Below are positions 51,401-63,329 of a stretch of DNA of 64,000 nt, piece after piece (the first letter of the stretch is position 1; the number at the start of each line of letters is the position of its first letter). The translations under genes and the position numbers were made by a program. The notes under the pieces are model-generated. The model ran no database searches. It saw nothing but the letters and a program-made list of their open reading frames with translations, and was not told where the DNA came from. Source of the DNA: Mya arenaria (lineage: Eukaryota; Mollusca; Bivalvia; Myida; Myidae); contig NC_069135.1 in NCBI RefSeq assembly GCF_026914265.1, forward strand, positions 33,861,756-33,925,755. The letters run 5' to 3'.

Positions 51401-52925
51401 AAAAGGCCGTTGAGACCTCAATATGTAATTAAATCATTGTTCAATTTTATGTAGTGTTTTTTGGTTGATAGTATATTTTTTGTCAACATTTTTCATTTAG
51501 TTTTTACTCTTAACACAAAAAAAGATTGCACTGTTTTGATGTTTACAGGTATCCAGATAGCCTTTGTGGCACCCTTAAACTCAGCCAGGCCAAAAAAACA
51601 TACAGGTGATAGCAGCCAGCCCCTAGTGAGCCACCACCGCCGTCCAATAACATTTGTGCCTCAAATGGCAAAACCTACGGCGGTGGTGGTGCCAAGAAAA
51701 CGGTCCTTATCTCCTGATGTTTTACCACCCCGGAGGCGAAGAAGGACCATTCCGGGGCTGGCTGCCCCATCCAGAAATCTGTCCCCCTGGACACTTATGT
51801 GGACAACCACATTAAGCTAATTCCCCGAAAGGCTGTTGAGACCTCAATATGTAAGTAAATCGTTGTTCAATTTTATGTAGTGTTTTTTGGTTGATAGTAT
51901 ATTTTTTGTCAACATTTTTCATTATTTTTTACTCTTAACACAAAAAAAGATTGCACTGTTTTGATGTTTACAGGTATCCAGATAGCCTTTGTGGCACCGT
52001 TGAACAGGCCACATAAACATACAGGTGCTAGCAGCCAGCATCACTGCCATCCAGTCACATTTTTGCCCCATACGGGAAAACCCATGGCTGTGGTGGTCCA
52101 GAGGAAATGGAAGCGGTCCTAGTCTCTAGGTGTTTCACCACCCCGGAGGCGAAGAAGGACCGTTGTAGGGCCAGGCTACCCCATCCAGAGATCTGTCCCC
52201 TTGGACACTTATGTGAACAACAACGAGAAGCTATTTCCCCAAAAGGCCGTTGAGACCTCAATATGTAAGTAAATCATTGTTCAAATTTATGTAGTGTTTT
52301 TTGGTTGATAGTATATTTTTTGTCAACATTTTTCATTTAGTTTTTACTCTTAACACCAAAAAAGATTGCACTGTTTTGATGTTTACAGGTATCCAGATAG
52401 CCTTTGTGGCACCCTTAAACTCAGCCAGGCCAAAAAAACATACAGGTGATAGCAGCCAGCCCCTAGTGAGCCACCACCGCCATCCAATAACATTTGTGCC
52501 TCAAATGGCAAAACCTATGCCGGTGGTGGTGCCAAGAAAACGGTCCTTACCTCCGGATGTTTTACCACCCCGGAGGCGAAGAAGGACCGTTCCGGGGCTG
52601 GCTGCCCCATCCAGGGATATGTCCCCCTGGACATTAATGCGCCAAACCACTCGAAGCTTTTTCCCGAAAAGGCCTTTGAGACCGCAATATGTAAGTAAAT
52701 CATTGTTCAATTTTTTGTAGTGTTTTTTGGTTGATAGTATATTTTTTGTCAACATTTTTCATTTATTTTTTACTCTTAACACAAAAAAAGATTGCACTGT
52801 TTTGATGTTTACAGGTATCCAGATAGCCTTTGTGGCACCGTTGAACAGGCCACATAAACATACAGGTGCTAGCAGCCAGCCCAAAGGGACCCATCACTGC
52901 CATCCAGTCATATTTTTGCCACACG
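48470..52925 (+). repeat. Tandem array of roughly 426-bp exon-like units, arranged as 852-bp dimers
   Basis: Eight units begin with the same acceptor (TTTGATGTTTACAG|GTATCC) at 49844, 50271, 50696, 51123, 51549, 51974, 52389 and 52815. Three diverged units precede them (about 48470, 48743, 49420). Nearly every full unit ends CAATAT|GTAAGT about 302-303 nt later, followed by about 120 bp of T-rich spacer. Two alternating types (AACTCAGCCAGG and AACAGGTCACAT) make an 852-bp dimer. The dimers starting at 49844 and 50696 are almost identical. The open frame encodes MAKPTPVVVPRKRSLSPD, then PPRRRRRT and LSPWTLM. Differences between types are 6- or 12-base indels, as under coding constraint. However, most units are 302 nt (phase-shifting), and the 51974 unit has an in-frame TAG, so a single intact spliced frame is unlikely. 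The last unit is truncated near 52925. Confidence 0.8.
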
Positions 52926-53689
52926 TACTGTAATGATGATCATGATGGGGTTAAATTTAAAGAAAATTTATCATTCCAACTCAACTCAACAATAAAATAT
53001 CAAACTAGTAAAAGACTTTGAGATATTATAAGTCAACCAGGCTACATAGCTGAAAACATCATGTCCATGGTGTAGGAAATAAGCTGCAAAACCACTATGT
53101 TTAAGTTATTCCATGACAATATGTACATGTATGCTATTGTTGTTAATTTGTTTTCAACACTAATTTGTCATGTAATTTAGTATTATGTAGTCATGTGTAT
53201 TTTACACAGTGTGTAAGTAGATTGATTATTATAGGTATGTTGTTGTTACAGCATTGTTCAGCTGTTGATATTGTTTTGACATACTTCTTGTTGGTTGATT
53301 TTGCTGATTTTGAAGTACGATGTCTGTATTTTAAATTGATGTGCACGGCAATAAGTAATCTAGTACATCTTCCAACATATTTGCTAATAATTTAGCCGTG
53401 GTTTTCTGATTTTATTCTGATCAACATAAAATTGTTCTTAATCATCTAAAATAAGTTTGTATTGTTCAATTTTATGAAGTGGTTAAAGGTTTTCAGTATG
53501 ACAAGTACTGGTTATTAGACTGCACGCAGTTTTGCATCTATGTATATTTTTTGCTCTAGATTTATGGTTGGAATAATGACAACAACCATCAGACTAATTG
53601 TACGAGTGTCACTTTCAACCAACTGCAAGTCTCAGGAAATTAATCAGAAAGAAATCCTGCTTTCCTCTCCAACAAAAATGAACAAAGGA

Positions 53690-54190
53690 AAGACTACAGC
53701 AGCCATGGGCCTAAGGAAATGGGAGCAGGGCAGCAGTATGTCCCTGCCCTGGGGGGCTGAGCCATACTCTTGACCAACAACTAACAAAATGCCTATGGCA
53801 GCAATTGGTCCAAGAAAACTGGAACAGTAATGAAAATTTTCCCTGCCCTGGAGGTGGAGCCTTTCTCTTCGCCAACAACAAACAAAGTAAAGCCTACAGC
53901 AGCCATGGGTCCAAAAAAGTGGGAGCTGGAACATAGTTTTTCCCTGCCCTGGGGGGCGGAGACTTCCGCTCCACCAAAAACAAAGTAAAGCCTACAGCAG
54001 CCATGGGTCCAAGAAAATGGGAGCGAGAAGCAGTTTTTCCCAACCCTGGAGGTGGAGAAGGACAACCCCAGGGCTTGCTGCTCCATCTTGGGAGCTGTCA
54101 CCTTCAAGATTAAGTGACTGGTAGCTCAACAAAAGAAATGCCTTCCCAAAAGACCTTTACAGCCACCATTTATTAGTTAATCAATGTTCA
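53690..54190 (+). repeat. Diverged short relatives of the exon-like array, about 100-bp period
   Basis: Four blocks starting CTACAGCAGCCATGGG (or CTATGGCAGCAATTGG) at about 53692, 53789, 53891 and 53987 each continue with CCAAGAAAATGGGAGC and TTCCCTGCCCTGGGGG-type sequence. The last block goes on to match the rest of the array unit, including AATCAATGTTCAATTCTATG in the spacer. It encodes KPTAAMGPRKWE where the array encodes MAKPTAVVVPRK, and stops interrupt it. Confidence 0.6.
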
Positions 54191-54649
54191 ATTCTATGTA
54201 ATGGTAAAAGGCGCACAATATAGGACGATGCAAAAAAATGCATTATCGTGTGTTAAACTCATATTTGACTCATCTAAACAAAAAAAATGCATATGATATA
54301 GGTACAAATAAAAACATATTAGCGATATTTTGGCACTATTTTAAATGGGTAATTTGTGGCTACATAGCTATTAGTTAAAACATGTAAAAGCAAAGCATAA
54401 CAGCATTTCGTAGAGGAATCATTAATTATGTGAATGGTGTGAAGCAATGTGATGTCAACAACAATAGTAAACTGCAATTAAGCCAGCAGGTTCCTTCAAA
54501 TCAACTGAACTGGTCATCAAGGAGAAAAGAAAATTGAGCCCAACATTTTTCAAAAGTTGAGGCTCGCATGAATTTGTTGGGTAACAACTAATGTTGATGC
54601 TGACACTAAGCAAGGGAAATGGTGGAAAACTGTAAGACATACTCGCAAT

Positions 54650-55470
54650 AAAAATGGCAATGGAAATTGTGGATGATTGCAAGACATAGGGAAAATGGTG
54701 GACAACTGCAAGACAGGGCAATGGTGGGGGACATAGGGACAATGGAAACAGTGGACGACTGCAAGATGTACCTGCAATGAAACTGGTGGATGACTGCAAT
54801 ATGTACCTGCAATCGAACTGGTGGATGACTGCAAGATGTACAGGCAGTGGAAATAGTGGATGATTGCAAGATGTACAGGCAATGATGGACGACTGCAAGA
54901 ATAGGGGCAATGAAAATGGTGAACAACAGCAAGATGTTCAGGCAATGGTGGACGACTGCAAGAATAGGGGCAAGGGAAATGGTGAACAACAGCAAGATGT
55001 GCCAGCAATGGTGGACAACTGCAAGAATAGGAGCAATGGAAATGGAGGAAGACTGCAAGATGTTCCGGCAATGAAACTGGTGGATGACTGCAATTAGACA
55101 TAGGGGCAATGGTGGACCACTGCAAAACTTAGGGCCAATGGTTGACCACTGCAAGACTTAGGGGCAATTGTGGACCACTGCAAGACTTAGGGGCAGTGGT
55201 GAAAGACTGCAATACATAGGGGCAATGGTTGATGACTAAAAGACATAGGGCAATGGAACTGGTGGATGACTGCATGACATAGGGGCAATAATGAACCACT
55301 GCAAGACATAGGGACAATGGTGGAGGACTGCAAGACATAGGGGCAATGGTAAACTACTTCAAGAGGTACGGGCAATGGAAATGTTGGACAAATTCAAGAT
55401 GAACTGTCAATGGTAATGGTGGACAACCGCAAGACATACCAGCAATGGAAATGGAGGACAACTGCAAAAC
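54650..55470. repeat. Degenerate minisatellite, 28-45 bp units
   Basis: Units combine GACTGCAAGACATAGGGGCA with ATGGTGGAC, often expanded by AATGGAAATGG. Plus and minus frames (for example minus CLAVVHHFP-type repeats) are by-products of the array. Confidence 0.9.
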
Positions 55471-55499
55471 CTTGCAGATTCAGATCATGAGAGCAGATC

Positions 55500-56690
55500 A
55501 CTCCAGCAAAGTAGCCAAAAAACAAAAACAAAATCAAGAAACTACAACAATCAGGCTAACAGAAGCCAGAGCAGCAAGTGGTAGTCAGGAAGGTCTCCAC
55601 TGACGACGTTATCCAAAAGGTTTTCTCACAAACAACATTCAGCTGATTGCAAATTGTACAGAATTCAGACAGCTTCAAGAGAGATCACACTGCATCAGAA
55701 CAACTACGATGCTTTATTTTATGACAATTCTAGGTTTTAAAAGTTTGAGAACTAAGAAGAAACCTTCGATTGCGAAGTGTATTGCTCGCCTGAGTATTTT
55801 AATGTAAGCTTTTAATGACATTTCAAACAATCTGAAAGATCTCAGTTGAAATGGTGCCCCTAAAAAGTAAACAAGCTTTGTCAAACTTTAAACCTTATTT
55901 TAAGCTTCCTACATTTTAACAGTCAATATAACCCATAATAGAAAATGATTTAAACACTACCACCAGGTTCCACTATCGGTTAGAAAGTGTGGCCTCTTGA
56001 AAATTCAAAACATTTTTCTACCATTCGACCAAGTGACCTGAGATAAAACATAATCTCACTCCACCAAAATCTTATAGAAACATTCTGATCAAAGTTTCAT
56101 GAAAATTGGCAGAAAATGTGGCCACTAGAGAATGACCAGGGTTTTAGAACATTAATTATAATGTAATGAGTTAAATTTTGACCATTTATGACCAATACTT
56201 GATTTAAATTTATTAACCATGATAACAAACAAACAAACAAACAATTCAACCAAGTTCCAAAAGGCTGAATTTGGAGAGAGGAGGTATTAAGCTCTTTTTA
56301 TTACTTATGCCTTTTGGTAAGACCCAATTGGTGTGCATGTTCAAGTTTTTATACACTAATGTCATACCATCTATCGTTTTATCCACGTCATGTCACATCC
56401 ATTATATTTAACTTAATAACATACTGAAGAGTGTATAATGCACATTTTAAAACAGGTTAAAATCTATATCAGACTTGAAGACGAAATGCTTAAAGAAGTA
56501 TGGCTAAAAGAGAAACCACATCCTAGGCACAGTCTGATATTACAATAATATACATTTCCTTGGCAACTAGAAGGACATATGAAACATTCCTTACACACAG
56601 TGTAGAGTTAAAAAAACAACTCAATATGATATTAAATAACTTATTGATAATATGAAAATATATTCCTCATGCGTGTAAATATTTTTAAAA
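55500..56690. other. No gene recognised
   Basis: Contains dispersed-repeat-like sequence around 55960-56260 (CCACCAGGTTCCACTATCGG, GAAAGTGTGGCC) and a short (AAAC)n run at about 56228. No exon with supporting splice sites was identified. Confidence 0.4.
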
Positions 56691-56709
56691 AAGTCTTTCA
56701 TGGCACTCT

Positions 56710-57015
56710 TCTTTCTTTAGATACGGGCTAGATAAGGCTGCACGTGAAAGAGTTTGAAGTCGTATGATCTCTGTTGACCGTTTTAGTCATGGAGAGGCAC
56801 TGTCATTCAAATAACCCCTTGAAATATATTTTCCCTATACACAGACACAGACTTCCAAAACGGGACTCCAACAGGTGTCTTTGGATAAAGACTAGATACT
56901 GCGTGTGGAAGAGGCTGAAGTTGTTTGGTCTTTATACACCCTGTTTTATCAAAGCTGATTTGCAGGCAGGCCAGGCACTGTCATTCAGCATACATGTAGT
57001 CCTTGAAAGACTGAG
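56710..57015. repeat. Two diverged tandem copies of a roughly 170-bp segment
   Basis: The order CTAGATA, GTGGAAGAG/GTGAAAGAG, TTTGAAGT/CTGAAGTT, GGCACTGTCATTCA and CCTTGAAA appears twice. The reading frames over it show no family resemblance. Confidence 0.45.
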
Positions 57016-57424
57016 ATGCTCCCAAAAGCACTGCCAAACTTCACAGGGTGGTAGATCACGCTGCAATTAGAAGAATCTTGTGGCCACTGGTTTTAGATGC
57101 CAGGTCTTGCATACTATATGTGTGGATTGCCTTCTTTGTAATAATAAACAACCAGGTTGGCGTAGACAGCTCCATTACAGTTTGTCCCTTTTGCATAGAA
57201 AATAGTGTGTACCATCATTTAGGTGTTTGATAGTCTGATCTGCGAGCCATTTTAGGTATATATCTTTGTTCAGCAATTCAGTCCATGCTTTCCTTTCCAT
57301 TTGGTTAAAATATTTTTTTGTAACCACTTCCTACTTCAGACAAATTGTGTAATTTTTTTAAATTTCTCAGGCTACTCTCTGGTCCTGACTCTGTATCTTA
57401 AAATATGAGGTACCAACAGTGGGT

Positions 57425-58190
57425 CCACTTTTCTACTCATGCTCTGATATCCAAACAGGGTCCACATTGCTACTCATGGTATGATAGCCAAACAGGGTCC
57501 GTATTTCCATACATGCTCTGATAGCCAAACAGGATCCACATTTCCATAAAGTCATGCTCTGATAGCCAAAAAGGGTCCGCATTTCCATACATGCTCTGAT
57601 AGCGAACAGGATCCACATTTCCACTCATGGTATGATAGCCAAACAGGGTCCGTATTTCCATACATGCTCTGATAGCCAAACAGGGTCCACATTTCCACTC
57701 ATGCTCTGATATCAAACAGGATCCACATTTCCACTCAAGGTATGATAGCCAAACAGGGTCCATATTTCCGACACATGCTCTGATATCCAAACAGGGTCCA
57801 CAATTCCACTCATGCTCTGATATCCAAACAGGGTTCACATTTCCACTCATGGTCTGATATCCAAACAGAGTCCATATTTCCGATACATGCTCTGATATCC
57901 AAACAGGGTCCACATTTCCACTCGTGCAATGCTATCCAAACAGGGTCCACATTTCCACTCATGCTCTGATATCCAAACAGGGTCCACATTTCCACACATG
58001 CTCTGATATCCAAACAGGGTCCACATTTCCACTCATGGTCTGATAGCCAAACAGGGTCCACATTTCGACACATGCTCATAGAGCCAAACAGGGTCCACAT
58101 TTCCACACATTATCTGATATCCAAACAGGATCCACATTTCCACACATGCTCTTACAACCCAACAAAGTCCACATTTCCAGGCATGCTCCT
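57425..58190. repeat. 37-bp minisatellite, about 21 units
   Basis: The unit is CCACATTTCCACTCATGCTC plus TGATATCCAAACAGGGT, with CATGGTATGATAGCC variants in the left part. Regular spacing continues to about 58130 and then decays. Minus-strand frames such as GNVDPVWISEH repeats are artefacts of the array. Confidence 0.95.
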
Positions 58191-60703
58191 TGCCACTCGA
58201 CAGGCATTCTTGTCCATTTTGCAGAAAAAATACTAATAAAGACTGAAATTTTAGTTTATAAAATTTAACAAACATCGTTTTCTAACTTCATATGCCCTTA
58301 ATTCTTATATACTGACCAACTGACAATTAAAAAGGATTGCCAATCAGCCTGTATCCTAAACCTCCCATTGTTGGGCGGGTTTTATTATGCTGGAAGGGTG
58401 ACATAGGACCGTATTGCTCATTCCCACCCTAAATGGATAGTAAGTTAATTTCAACTGAGACCAACATTGGCTGAAACCTTTCCTTTAGCATCTGAGCACA
58501 GCCCCATGTGTTTGCCTGGACACCTTGATAATAATTGTTGTAAATGCATTAGATAATAAAGTTCATGTATAATTAATAGATTTTGTGATACATGGTTTCA
58601 TGCATAACATGATTATACATTACAATCTCAAAATTTATTATTTAACAAGCAACATGCATAAGTAGCAATTTCATAAATAAAGGTATATCTGGATGCCCCT
58701 GGTTTTATTTTACTTGTTGTTGTTTTTGTTTTTTTATTTATTTATTTTTTTTTTTTTTTTTTTTCTCCCAGGGTCTCCTTATAACAATATATTATGCAAA
58801 TATGAAGATCAAACATAATTATTATTAGAATCAACATAAAAAAGGCATGTCACAAAATGCCCAGGCAAATTAAGGCAGAGAATATTGACCTTTATTTCCA
58901 GTTCTTACTGACTTCACCCTTACATACATAACACTGTACAATAGAATGCAGTCCAAGGAAATCAAAAATGTTAACAATCACTGTAGTATTTATATGCATA
59001 CACAGAAGTATAGAAGGAGTCTCTGAGTTTGTTTGTTTGTTTTTTTTTTGTTTTTTGTTCTTTTCTTTTTCGTTTTTTTTACCCAGAAACTTCTAAGACC
59101 CGGCGCTTTTCCTGAAGAAGGGGGCAGGGGGACAGGTAGGGTTGTCTCAAGCTCACTAATAAGTGATAAGTTCTGCAAAAACCCATCTGGTACCACATGG
59201 AGCCAATAGGCGATACACGCCCAAAGGTTCCACAAGGTCCTGTGCTCGTCCCCCCTAGGACCCAGCCCGAGGGGCTGCTCCGGGTTACTATTAAGACACT
59301 TTATCAACCAACAAAAGCAAAAATATATTTTATCATTACCTATATCTTCGTACAAAAGAATGCCAGAATGTGGTTTGAAAACTATTAACAATTTCACCTA
59401 TATTTTTTATCATTTATATTAGCTTTAAATGTTAAAAAAATAATGTTAAGTAAAGAAAAAGAGTAAACTAAATAGTATATTCTTTCTGTCACTTTGTTCT
59501 TATTACTGTATATATATGTATGATATGTTAAAAGACACGAAATATGCAATTATGAAAATGATGCTCAACAGATAAACTATAAACATATGACCTGTGCATA
59601 AACTCACTGAACCTATTGAGCTTTTCAGGCAGTTACCGTTGAGCTTTTCAGGCAGTAACCGTTGACCATAACTAATATAAGTGTTTTTGTATCTAAAATC
59701 AGTCCTGATATTAAAACCCCATCAATACTCTCACCATAAACACTCTTCAGAGAGGTAAAATAAATTGTTTATTTGTCTGAATAAATTGAACACACCTTCA
59801 AATATAACAGTACCCCAAGCTGCACTTTCACACAGAATGTTTGAACGATTTGATAACAAGAAAGGAACAAACATGGTCAAAAACAATCAAATAAAGGCAT
59901 TAAAGGTGAATGAAGGAATTAAGTCGTCAATTTTAAGACCAACTCCAGCTCTGATGAAGATATTACCAAAGGAAAGAAAGGGGCCAGTTATCATTGCATG
60001 GGCAAAGAAAAGTTATTTCAGCCAGGCCAAGACAAGAGGTACATTATACAAGGTTAACATAACCTCAAGGAGGTGTACAGAAGATAGGTTCATCTTCGAG
60101 ACTTTGCTTGAGGTTTTAACTTTACAGAAAGGGATAACCCTAGTACCTCCATGGCAGCATCACGAATTTAATGACCAGGACCATTCCAGACCATCACGGT
60201 TTCAACACAGATGAATCTGAGCTACGGGCAGTCCCAGACCCAACACAAATGTTTAAACTAATACAACACCCAGGATCAATACGGTACCAAAACGGACCTT
60301 CCCGGAGCAAGAATTGTTGACCACCCCTGATTGAAAATTCCACCCGGATGGAAAAATCCACCGGGACTTTCCCCCAGTGACCACGGCAGTTTAAATCAGT
60401 ATAAATTTGCGAAGTGGTAAGTCTGACCAACCAGGACCATCCTGGACCAGGTTTTTTTTTCGACAATATTTATAGCCAGTATTCGGTCATGTTCCCAATG
60501 GCAAAAAGTATCTTTTTTTCCCAATTTCCAAATAAAAATTCCCAATCTGGAGTTCAAAAACTTCAAAAGAAAATAAGAAAAAAAGACGATGAAAATATAA
60601 ACAAAACAGTTACTTCCCCTACATGCAAGCGTCTATTCACAGAGACATACAATGATGTATTATCCGCGTCATGGTGAAAGGTGGATTTTCATTGGTTGAA
60701 CTA

Positions 60704-61439
60704 CAGTTGAAACTCGATGGCTCGATATTCTAGAGACCAGCCAAAGTACTTCGAGCCTCGAGAATATCGAGCCAAGCGGGATTACAGAATGTTATTTTTT
60801 CATTTGTTACATAAAGTCTTATTTACCTCGTTTGTTATTGGCTACGCTATCTCCGCACGAGAAGGAAGAGTATTTATTGGGCATAGTTATGCACCCTAAA
60901 TTTCGTAATATGACTTATTCAATTATTAGAAAATATCATTTTTTTTTTTTATAATAAAAATACATTTATTCGAAAACAAGCAATTGTAAACAGTGGGTAA
61001 CACAAACATAGTTTAAAAGTTATATCAAAATGCATAGTAATTTAGGGATGGATAACAATTAGAGACAGAACATAAGTGATGGCATGTTTATTCAAACTGT
61101 TAAACCATTTAAATTCGATAATAATTATAATATCAGTCAAGCAATTTTAATCGATTAGCGCCTTGTGCTAAATGAAGCCAATCAAACAAATCAAGGTGTG
61201 AGATTCTTAATTGAACCCGCGAAAATGATATCGACCTAAGCAAACAAATCAAAGTGTGAAATTCTTGTTTGGGACCGCGAAAACGAATTCGAGCGTGGAG
61301 AAATATCGACCCTCAAGATATCGAGCCATCCGATCGAAATTTATATGAACAAAGAGTAAATAAAAATCGGTCCTTTTAATTTGGTTCGAGCCAACGAGGA
61401 TATCGAGCCATGAGATATCGAGCCAACGAGTTTCGACTG
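60704..61439. mobile_element. pogo/Tigger-like non-autonomous element with TA target site
   Basis: It begins CAGTTGAAACTCGATGGCTC and ends with the inverse GAGCCAACGAGTTTCGACTG, with TA on each side (60702-60703 and 61440-61441). Multiple ATATCGAGCCA blocks lie just inside both ends. End sequences of this type are known from pogo-like Tc1/mariner elements. There is no transposase frame in its 736 bp. Confidence 0.8.
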
Positions 61440-61668
61440 TATATTTTTTACCCAATCAGAGAGCATGTAACAAATTAGGAGTTAAAATATAGTGTTAAAA
61501 ACATGTATCATTGTCAACAAAAGGATTAATAATTTAAAGTTGACAGTAAATTATTCGGTGCAGAAGGGGATTAAAATAACTAATAGACAATGCTGTTCTT
61601 TGTCATGCCTCACATACATGTTTACATACATGACATTGACGTTCATTGCCAATATCGAAAAATGACAG

Positions 61669-61736
61669 AACTGAGAAGTGAAACTGAAAGTAGACAACTG
61701 GGTGAAATGACCAAGTATAAACTTAATATAATGAAG
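61669..61736 (+). CDS. Candidate coiled-coil exon of an unidentified plus-strand gene
   Basis: A 68-nt exon with acceptor AATGACAG and donor ATGAAG|GTGTAT, two bases plus 22 codons, ending in phase 0. The peptide LRSETESRQLGEMTKYKLNI plus MK is charged and helix-like. The phase agrees with the exon at 62570-62626, so the two may be consecutive. The acceptor lacks a good pyrimidine tract. The upstream exon was not found and the protein is not recognised. Confidence 0.35.
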
Positions 61737-62569
61737 GTGTATTTACTTTTTGATAAATGCCGAAGGAAACATGATGATGCAATTTTACAAAATGGATTCA
61801 TTTGGGTTTTTTGTTCATTTGCAAACAAGTCTGACTATTTGGAAATTGGAATCAATTAAAAATATTAATATATTCATTCCATTCTCTCTATGAGTCTGAA
61901 AGTCATCAATATTAATCGGCAGCAGATTTTGTATCCAATTTAAGAGGAAAGAGGAAGATAAGCCCATTAAATTGTCTCTTAATTTTTTAAGAACTTGTTA
62001 ATCAAACAATTGACTATTTCAAAGAGTTAAAACAAGGGATTAAACAATGTAAGGTGTTAACGGTAGTCAGTGCATATTATGTTGAAAATACCAATGTTAT
62101 AAAGTATATCCTTTGTAAATAAAGCATTTCCCAAATTTGCCAAAATTGACGCGAAAATTCCCAATCTCACGGGTATAGGTCATATTCCCAAATTACCGGA
62201 AAAAAAACCTGTGGACTATCCTGGATCAGCCTGGACCCATCCCAGATGATAAATTACCCTGGGGAAAATTCAGTCCGGGAGGTCGGAAGGACTGGGGCCG
62301 TATATATTAAAAAGCCAGTAGCTTTTACTAATATTGCATTGATTTTATATAATCTGAGATAATAATAGTGCAATATTCAGGTATTTAGCAATTTTCATTG
62401 TCATGCAATACATATTTAGTTCAAATAAAATTATGACTTCCCGACTAGAGTCTGAAATCAGAATATATTTTATGATTTCCAGAAATCTTATCTGCTATAG
62501 GTTGGTTGATGCATTAAAAAAAGTCCAGTAAAAAAAAAGTAATTTTTGGATATTTGTCATTTATTACAG

Positions 62570-62626
62570 TTGACAAATGTCCAGCTGCAAGATGAAAATG
62601 AGTACCTGAAAATTTCAGTTTCAAAG
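62570..62626 (+). CDS. Candidate coiled-coil exon following 61669-61736
   Basis: A 57-nt exon of exactly 19 codons between acceptor TCATTTATTACAG and donor TCAAAG|GTATTA. Only this frame is open. The peptide LTNVQLQDENEYLKISVSK has the hydrophobic spacing of a coiled coil and continues the style of the preceding candidate exon. The next exon would have to start in phase 0. The downstream candidate at 62860 does not, so the continuation is unresolved. Confidence 0.4.
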
Positions 62627-62689
62627 GTATTAAACCCTAAGGTGCGCATTAAGGTCGATTTAATGGTGTCGTTGTTTTTTTGTTGTTTT

Positions 62690-62745
62690 TTTTTTGGGGG
62701 GGGGGGGGGGGGTTGGGGGGGGTTTGGAGGGGGGGGGGGCATTAT
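62690..62745 (+). repeat. T-run followed by long G-rich run
   Basis: Uninterrupted G tracts of 8-18 bases, broken by TT and TTTGGA. Similar T-to-G runs occur at about 1085-1132 and 1372-1408. This is a likely assembly and sequencing trouble spot. Confidence 0.9.
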
Positions 62746-62859
62746 TATGTTTAGCTAGCTCATTTGACTTTTATGATCAAAACAAACACCAAAGTATGAT
62801 TTTTGTACAGATATGGTGTTTTTCAATAAATTATAGCTATGTGGTCACAAATTCCACAG

Positions 62860-63061
62860 TTTAAGAAGTGCCAAAATATTCCCAGAGGACACAGGAGCCA
62901 AGGAAGATCACACCTACCACACAGACAGATAAACATCAGGGTTGATGGAAGAGGAGGACATCAACAAGTTATTTCAATCTGACGAAAACGATGATGAAAA
63001 AGACTGGATTCAAGGAGACCAACATACAAATGGTCTTATGAACAAAGAAAAGAACAATTGA
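62860..63061 (+). pseudogene. Possible terminal exon with internal in-frame stop
   Basis: After acceptor AATTCCACAG, one frame reads LRSAKIFPEDTGAKEDHTYH then TDR and a TAA at 62940-62942. The same frame continues TSGLMEEEDINKLFQSDE and on to NKEKNN with TGA at 63059-63061. Both halves are acidic and look coding, so either the product ends at the first stop or a once longer frame has been broken. The entry phase does not match the exon at 62570-62626. Confidence 0.3.
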
Positions 63062-63329
63062 CTGCTTCTTTGTATATTTAGGTTACGTATGTAAGTTTCA
63101 ATGATTGACTGTGTTGTAATTTTTATAGTCCTTAATATATTCATTTTGCTTTATTTATTTCATTTATTGAATAAATTTTGTCAATGGGAAAGCCGATCAA
63201 ACCCTGCAACCTGGACATGCCAAGTGCTACAACAAGCATTTTCAGTGAAAAGATATCCCCCGCCAACGATGGCTTGTTTGTGCTTGATGGCTTGTTTGTG
63301 CTTGAAGGTTCATATAACATTCAAGTTTC

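Noticed and set aside
49831..52720. Treating each unit of the 852-bp array as a separate single-exon gene
   Set aside because: The ATG lies in the intron-like spacer just before the acceptor, and the frames run through the donor. The block looks like an exon, not a free-standing gene.
58990..59397. 135-residue minus-strand frame with LGLGPRGDEHRTLWNLW
   Set aside because: It could be a SINE or other dispersed repeat, but I could not find A/B boxes or defined ends. The Lys/Thr-rich part is a poly-T run.
59765..60214. 149-residue plus-strand open frame
   Set aside because: A splice-flanked piece near 59823-59912 reads like an exon (MFERFDNKKGTN), but the rest shows no family. The phase does not connect to the 61669 exon, so I left it unannotated.
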